A stretch of DNA of 22,766 nucleotides, taken from assembly GCA_040143965.1 (NCBI GenBank), contig JASJQH010007054.1, forward strand, positions 1 through 22,766, written 5' to 3'. Under the pieces are notes generated by a model. It saw only the letters and a list, made by a program, of their open reading frames with translations, was not told the DNA's origin and did no database searches. The translations under genes were made by a program, and so were the position numbers. Positions 18,973 through 22,766 of the stretch are shown here, piece by piece (within the stretch, counting starts at the first letter, position 1; every line of letters starts with the position of its first letter). This DNA is from Basidiobolus ranarum (taxonomy: Eukaryota; Basidiobolomycota; Basidiobolomycetes; Basidiobolales).

Positions 18973-20330
18973 CTTAGTTAAACTTCACACGTTTCTCGAT
19001 CACAAGTGGATCCCTCCTCTAGCCATTTAAGCCAATAACCTAGCGGTAGGGTGGAGTTTGATGATTCTTGCGACCATCATTGGCCATTAATGATAAGAAA
19101 CTTCGGAGAATCTTTGATAATTAACGTCTCGTAAGAATGGCACAATTCCTACAGTGATCTTTTATTCAACTTACACGCGCATGGATTGGCTCAGGGATAT
19201 TTCCGAAAAGAAACGATGGGAAGATTTGAATGACTAATTTTGGTAATATAGAGCTCACATTGGATAAATTGTGTATGAATTTATCGATTTCCACCTACTG
19301 CCAATAGTCGCATTCGCAAGTAAATTGTGTGGGCTTCCATATAGGATGAGACAGCAGCTCTTCATTGGACTTGGCAGCGCAAACCATTACAGCAAACCAC
19401 TAGGATGGCTTCAGTATGTCATAATTCACCTTGCAGATCTTTGTGTATGGCCGTTACAGTTCCAATCACGCACACTCTAGACAGCCTTGTTCATATGAAT
19501 TTGCTTCGTGGCTATGAGACACAAAGGGTTGTTTCAACTAAGCTACCAAACTGAACACAATCGAAAGAGATTTGACACTGTCCAGTGAGCACAGGCGAAT
19601 CCAGAAAGGCCATATCGACGGTACTTACCCATTCCCCGACTACCGGTCATGATATGGGTATGGGTATGTTGGATCTAACCTTAAGCTTTGTAAAATAACC
19701 ATTCTAGATCGATAACCAATGAGTGCGGCATGGTCAGAGATGGGGTAGATTTATTTTTAGTTGGTGGGGTGGAGGGTGAATGGTGTCGAGCCTATATTTG
19801 TCACTGTATGCTAACATGCTTACCTTGCTTTCAGTTCTCATAGGATGTCACTACCATGTGATGATGCGGAATTGCCCCACTCTCATCGTATCTGGCATAT
19901 AGCACCTCATCTGGATTCAGTTCAATGGATAACCATATCCGTTCTAGTAGTTTACCCTTGTCTCTGTCACTGCCACTGCCACCACAAAATTCCCTCTCCT
20001 ATTATCGTGATTGTCGAGCGAACTCTCGATCTTCGATTTCGTGCGCGATATTTTCGTGCTAGCAATAGGGTATCATCGGTCTGGTGTAGATTCATCTTAA
20101 TCATCATTACGCCATAAATAGATGGTCAATGATTAATATGCCTATTCGTCACCATAATTAGATAGCCAATTACTGTCTACCCATCTATTCGCTGAATTCA
20201 TATATTGTTGATTCAGACTTATTCCATCCAAGCTCACTTGATTGCGGTGATGAATGGGCAGTTGACATTCACGGTATTGAATAAATAAGAACCCACATCG
20301 AAAGATCACTCGATGACTGTATATTACGTT

Positions 20331-20392
20331 GGGATAAGAGTATGGGTAAGGGTAATGGAAGTGAAGGGAAGGGAGAGGATAAGGAAGGTATA
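20331..20392 (+). repeat. Purine-rich tract
   Basis: About 60 bases of mostly A/G with interspersed GGGTA and GGGAAGGG words (GGGTAAGGGTAATGG, GGGAAGGGAGAGG). On the opposite strand it is a pyrimidine tract that yields a spurious Pro/Tyr/Ser-rich open frame. Such tracts can form triplex or G-rich structures or act as nucleosome-poor promoter elements; no function is shown. Confidence 0.5.
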
Positions 20393-22133
20393 TCGATAGA
20401 ATCCTGTTTGCTTCCCACTCCCTCGTCTTAATGGAGTAGAAGAGGTTGCTGATGGGAAAGCCTCCAACATCACATGTCAGGTTGAGGTGATCCACACCCT
20501 GGGGACGATGTTGCCTAGACCCGCAAACACGCAAATGTAATGATTAATAATTATAAGAGATAGATAGTAGCACCACCGAAATATATTGTTTTAAAACCTG
20601 GCTAACAACTGTACCACTACTGGTTAACCATGATCCAAGGAATGGAAAGTACTAGTAATGGTAACGGTAACGGCAACGGTAGAGGGTCGGTTGAGGATTG
20701 AGTGTCGAGGGCTGATGGCTGATGGCAAATGGAGGTCGATGCTTGTTTGACGCTTGTGCTTGATCTAATCTGTGTGAAATGGGTGTGTTAATTGGTCAAC
20801 AACTATATCCATTCTAATGCCTCACCAACCCCGAATCATCAAAATCTCTGTTTTCAGCAGTAACACAAATAACACCGAACCTTTCCGCTTCATTGGTAAG
20901 GTTTTGCTTTGGGTTTTACTCTATCTCATGATTTGGGATTTTCTGCGAAACGGTGCACATTAAACAGCATTTATCCACCGCATTTATCCTTTCTATCCCA
21001 CTGCGTGTTTACACTCCATTACCAATTTATTCCTAATGAAGAGCCAATAGAATATCCGGAAACTACCTGTTATGCGCTTAAACCAAACGAAATTAATATG
21101 AGGCTCTGGACCCTATCAATCGCCACTATCATCCGCCATCCACACTGCTCTAATAATTAGATAAGGACGAAGGTGAGAGTGCGAATGTGGTGCCTGGGTG
21201 TGTTAATAAGATCGACAAAATGAAATACAAACACTGATATTTTCAGAATGGAGGAATGTGTATGCACCAATTTGGTGGCTTTTATTCCCATTTATTCCAT
21301 TTTTATCCAAATTTACTGCACATGTATCGAGGTCGTGAAAGGAAAGAGTGGGGTTGCTTGGGAATTAGTGGATGAGACTCACTCTTCGTAGCATAAAGGG
21401 TTTTATTACTTGGCTTTTATTACATTCGATTACCCGACTCTATGTCGATTGTTGTTGGTTGACACACGATTTCGTACAACAATCAAATAAGAATGTAAGG
21501 GCACTTTAGTTTCTCTTTAAATAGCGATCTTGGAGTTTAACTGTAAATGGTGGATTACCGGCTTGTTTCTAGCAGATGTATCATTTTATTCGGTTAAATT
21601 ACCCTAGCATGACTGTATAGCAGTGTGGATGAGGATGTGGAATATTCTTTATTTGACACGTAGCTTAAAGTTTTAATAAACACGATAGGTGTTATTAAAG
21701 TATGGATGGAATCCCATTGGCCCATTACCACCGAAGCTTCGGCTCCATCGGTTTAGCCGGGTAGAAGATCCATTGGGTATTAAGGTTAGGGTGATATGTA
21801 GAGTGCAGAGGAGAGGGAACACAATGGGTAATAAGAGCATCTGCATCTGCCTATCTGCATTTAGCCTCTATCGTTAATCCAAACATTCAATTTCTAGATT
21901 CCATTGCGATCACTAGATGTGATTATCTGAATCCTGAGTTTGTGTGTTTTAAACAATTTAATCAACAAGGCTAGATTAATTTTTGTAAGAGGTCAAGGCC
22001 GATTGATATGAAAGGATAGCTCAAAGTGACTCAGCTTAGCGTACATACAGGTGAAGAGAGCTTCAGAGTTACACCGTCAAATCTGGATCCGATAAGCATG
22101 GTCCTTCTACGCAAAACAATTAGCACTTTGAAA

Positions 22134-22163
22134 TATGTTACGGGCAATATGTTACGGGCAATA
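22134..22163. repeat. Tandem duplication of a 14-bp unit
   Basis: The unit TATGTTACGGGCAA occurs twice back to back (22134-22147, 22148-22161) with two further matching bases. Perfect identity suggests a recent slippage event. Confidence 0.8.
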
Positions 22164-22423
22164 CTTCAAACGTTGTAACTGATAAACCTATGTATCACCG
22201 ATAATGTGCAATTAGCGCAACCTTAAAGCATACTAACGATTTGCTCATATTATTCAGTGAGTAGATCTGGTGAACAATATTGAGCGTGACTGAGCTAACT
22301 CTAACCCTAAGTATAGTATTAAATGAGCGTCACTAAGATTGAATGCTATCAAAGCAAGTACACTTTAATATATCCATAGGTGAAATGCAGTAAAATAACT
22401 TTCCCCTTAACATTCACTATCGG

Positions 22424-22555
22424 TATTCCTTAGCTATGTTGAAATTAGCGTTGCCTAAACACTAGCTTAGTATTTAGTTATCCTATATTGAACTAAGATA
22501 TTACCCATTCTTCGATATCAGAATTTACTTAGAAGTTTGAAGATATATAGATTTT
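22424..22555. repeat. Diverged direct repeat, copy 1
   Basis: Shares with copy 2 (22601-22766) the ordered words ATGTTGAAATTAGC, TTGCCTAA.CAC, TTAGTTATC, ACTAAGATATTA, GAATTTACTTAGAA and GATATATAGATTTT. The unit is about 130 bp. Internal CTTAGT/ACTAAG inverted words could form a hairpin. Confidence 0.7.
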
Positions 22556-22600
22556 GATAACTTGTGCTAGAAGCCCTAAACTTTGCATACATGTTCCTGG

Positions 22601-22766
22601 GACCTTCCTTAATGTTGAAATTAGCATTGCCTAAGCACCTATATAGTCATATATGGCTTAGTACTTAGTTATCTTGTAATTCACTAAGATATTATCAATT
22701 ATTCTCAATCGGAATTTACTTAGAATATTTTTACCAACTTAGAAGTTCTCAGATATATAGATTTTT
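22601..22766. repeat. Diverged direct repeat, copy 2 (reaches window edge)
   Basis: Same word order as copy 1 with two short insertions, one around TATAGTCATATATGG and one around ATATTTTTACCAACTT. It runs to the last base shown, so a longer tandem array may continue to the right. It may be a satellite-like or non-autonomous element; no terminal repeats or target duplications can be defined. Confidence 0.65.

Larger units (their letters stand above)
18299..22423. other. 4.1-kb gene-free stretch downstream of the Ndt80-like gene
   Basis: No open frame here has recognisable protein character. The longest, 130 codons at 20142-20534 (-), is a translation of a purine/pyrimidine tract. An AATAAA at 18628-18633 may be the polyadenylation signal of the Ndt80-like gene. 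The rest shows hairpins, a purine tract, TTTATTCCC/TTTATTCC word repeats near 21280-21310, GGTAACGG repeats near 20658-20680, and a palindrome TGGTTAACCA at 20621-20630. It could be a long upstream region of a gene beyond the right edge or a decayed region. Confidence 0.5.

Noticed and set aside
20142-20534. 130-codon minus-strand open frame, the longest in the right-hand 4 kb
   Set aside because: Its composition (Pro/Tyr/Ser/His runs) follows from the pyrimidine tract; no domain, no splice partners.
20909-21160. 83-codon + strand open frame with a fairly protein-like C-terminal half
   Set aside because: No recognisable family, no upstream exon and no supporting signals; chance cannot be excluded at this length.
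22225-22259. TACTAAC followed 20 nt later by TTATTCAG, like the 3' end of an intron on the + strand
   Set aside because: All three frames after the acceptor close within a few codons and no coding exon is visible on either side.

Overview
The window looks like nuclear DNA from an intron-rich, AT-rich, early-diverging fungus. Introns are very short (mostly 50-80 nt, GT-AG, some with a TACTAAC-type branch site), genes are packed closely, eS30 stands alone without a ubiquitin-like fusion, and there is an Ndt80/PhoG transcription factor with a long low-complexity tail. One gene encodes a homologue of the centrosome/cilium coiled-coil protein CCDC77, which fits a lineage that kept centriole-linked genes better than a yeast or typical Dikarya. 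The lineage is inference. Most of the real genes are split into small exons. I rebuilt ten gene models by hand from splice signals, phase continuity and protein similarity, and none is confirmed by transcripts.

Layout. 1-0.2 kb: the 3' end of an unidentified + strand gene. 1.08-1.24 kb: U1 snRNA copy A (-). 1.5-2.35 kb: coactosin (-), divergent from 2.9-4.3 kb: an unrecognised coiled-coil protein with a KEN box (+). Then a long run on the minus strand: eIF4E (4.7-5.6), ALG5 (6.3-7.5), an unresolved stretch (7.5-8.3), U1 snRNA copy B (8.3-8.5), CCDC77 (8.6-10.5), a GGA-type VHS-GAT adaptor (10.9-13.1), ribosomal protein eS30 (13.5-13.9) and a lysine-rich protein with a KNOP1/small-acidic-protein-like C-terminus (14.1-14.8). 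A 1.4 kb divergent spacer leads to the Ndt80/PhoG factor (+, 16.25-18.3). The last 4.4 kb holds no gene I can support, only hairpins, a purine tract and diverged direct repeats at the right edge.

How the genes relate. They are mostly unrelated housekeeping functions: splicing (U1), translation (eIF4E, eS30), N-glycosylation (ALG5), Golgi-endosome traffic (GGA), actin (coactosin), nucleolus (KNOP1-like), centrosome/cell cycle (CCDC77, KEN-box protein) and developmental transcription (Ndt80). I see no dedicated operon-like or defence system. The most notable points are the two base-for-base identical U1 genes with a shared upstream promoter block, the CCDC77 homologue, a GGA without its ear domain, a GC-AG intron, and a KEN/CDK-site/PIP-like-motif protein I could not identify. 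No virus-like element was recognised.
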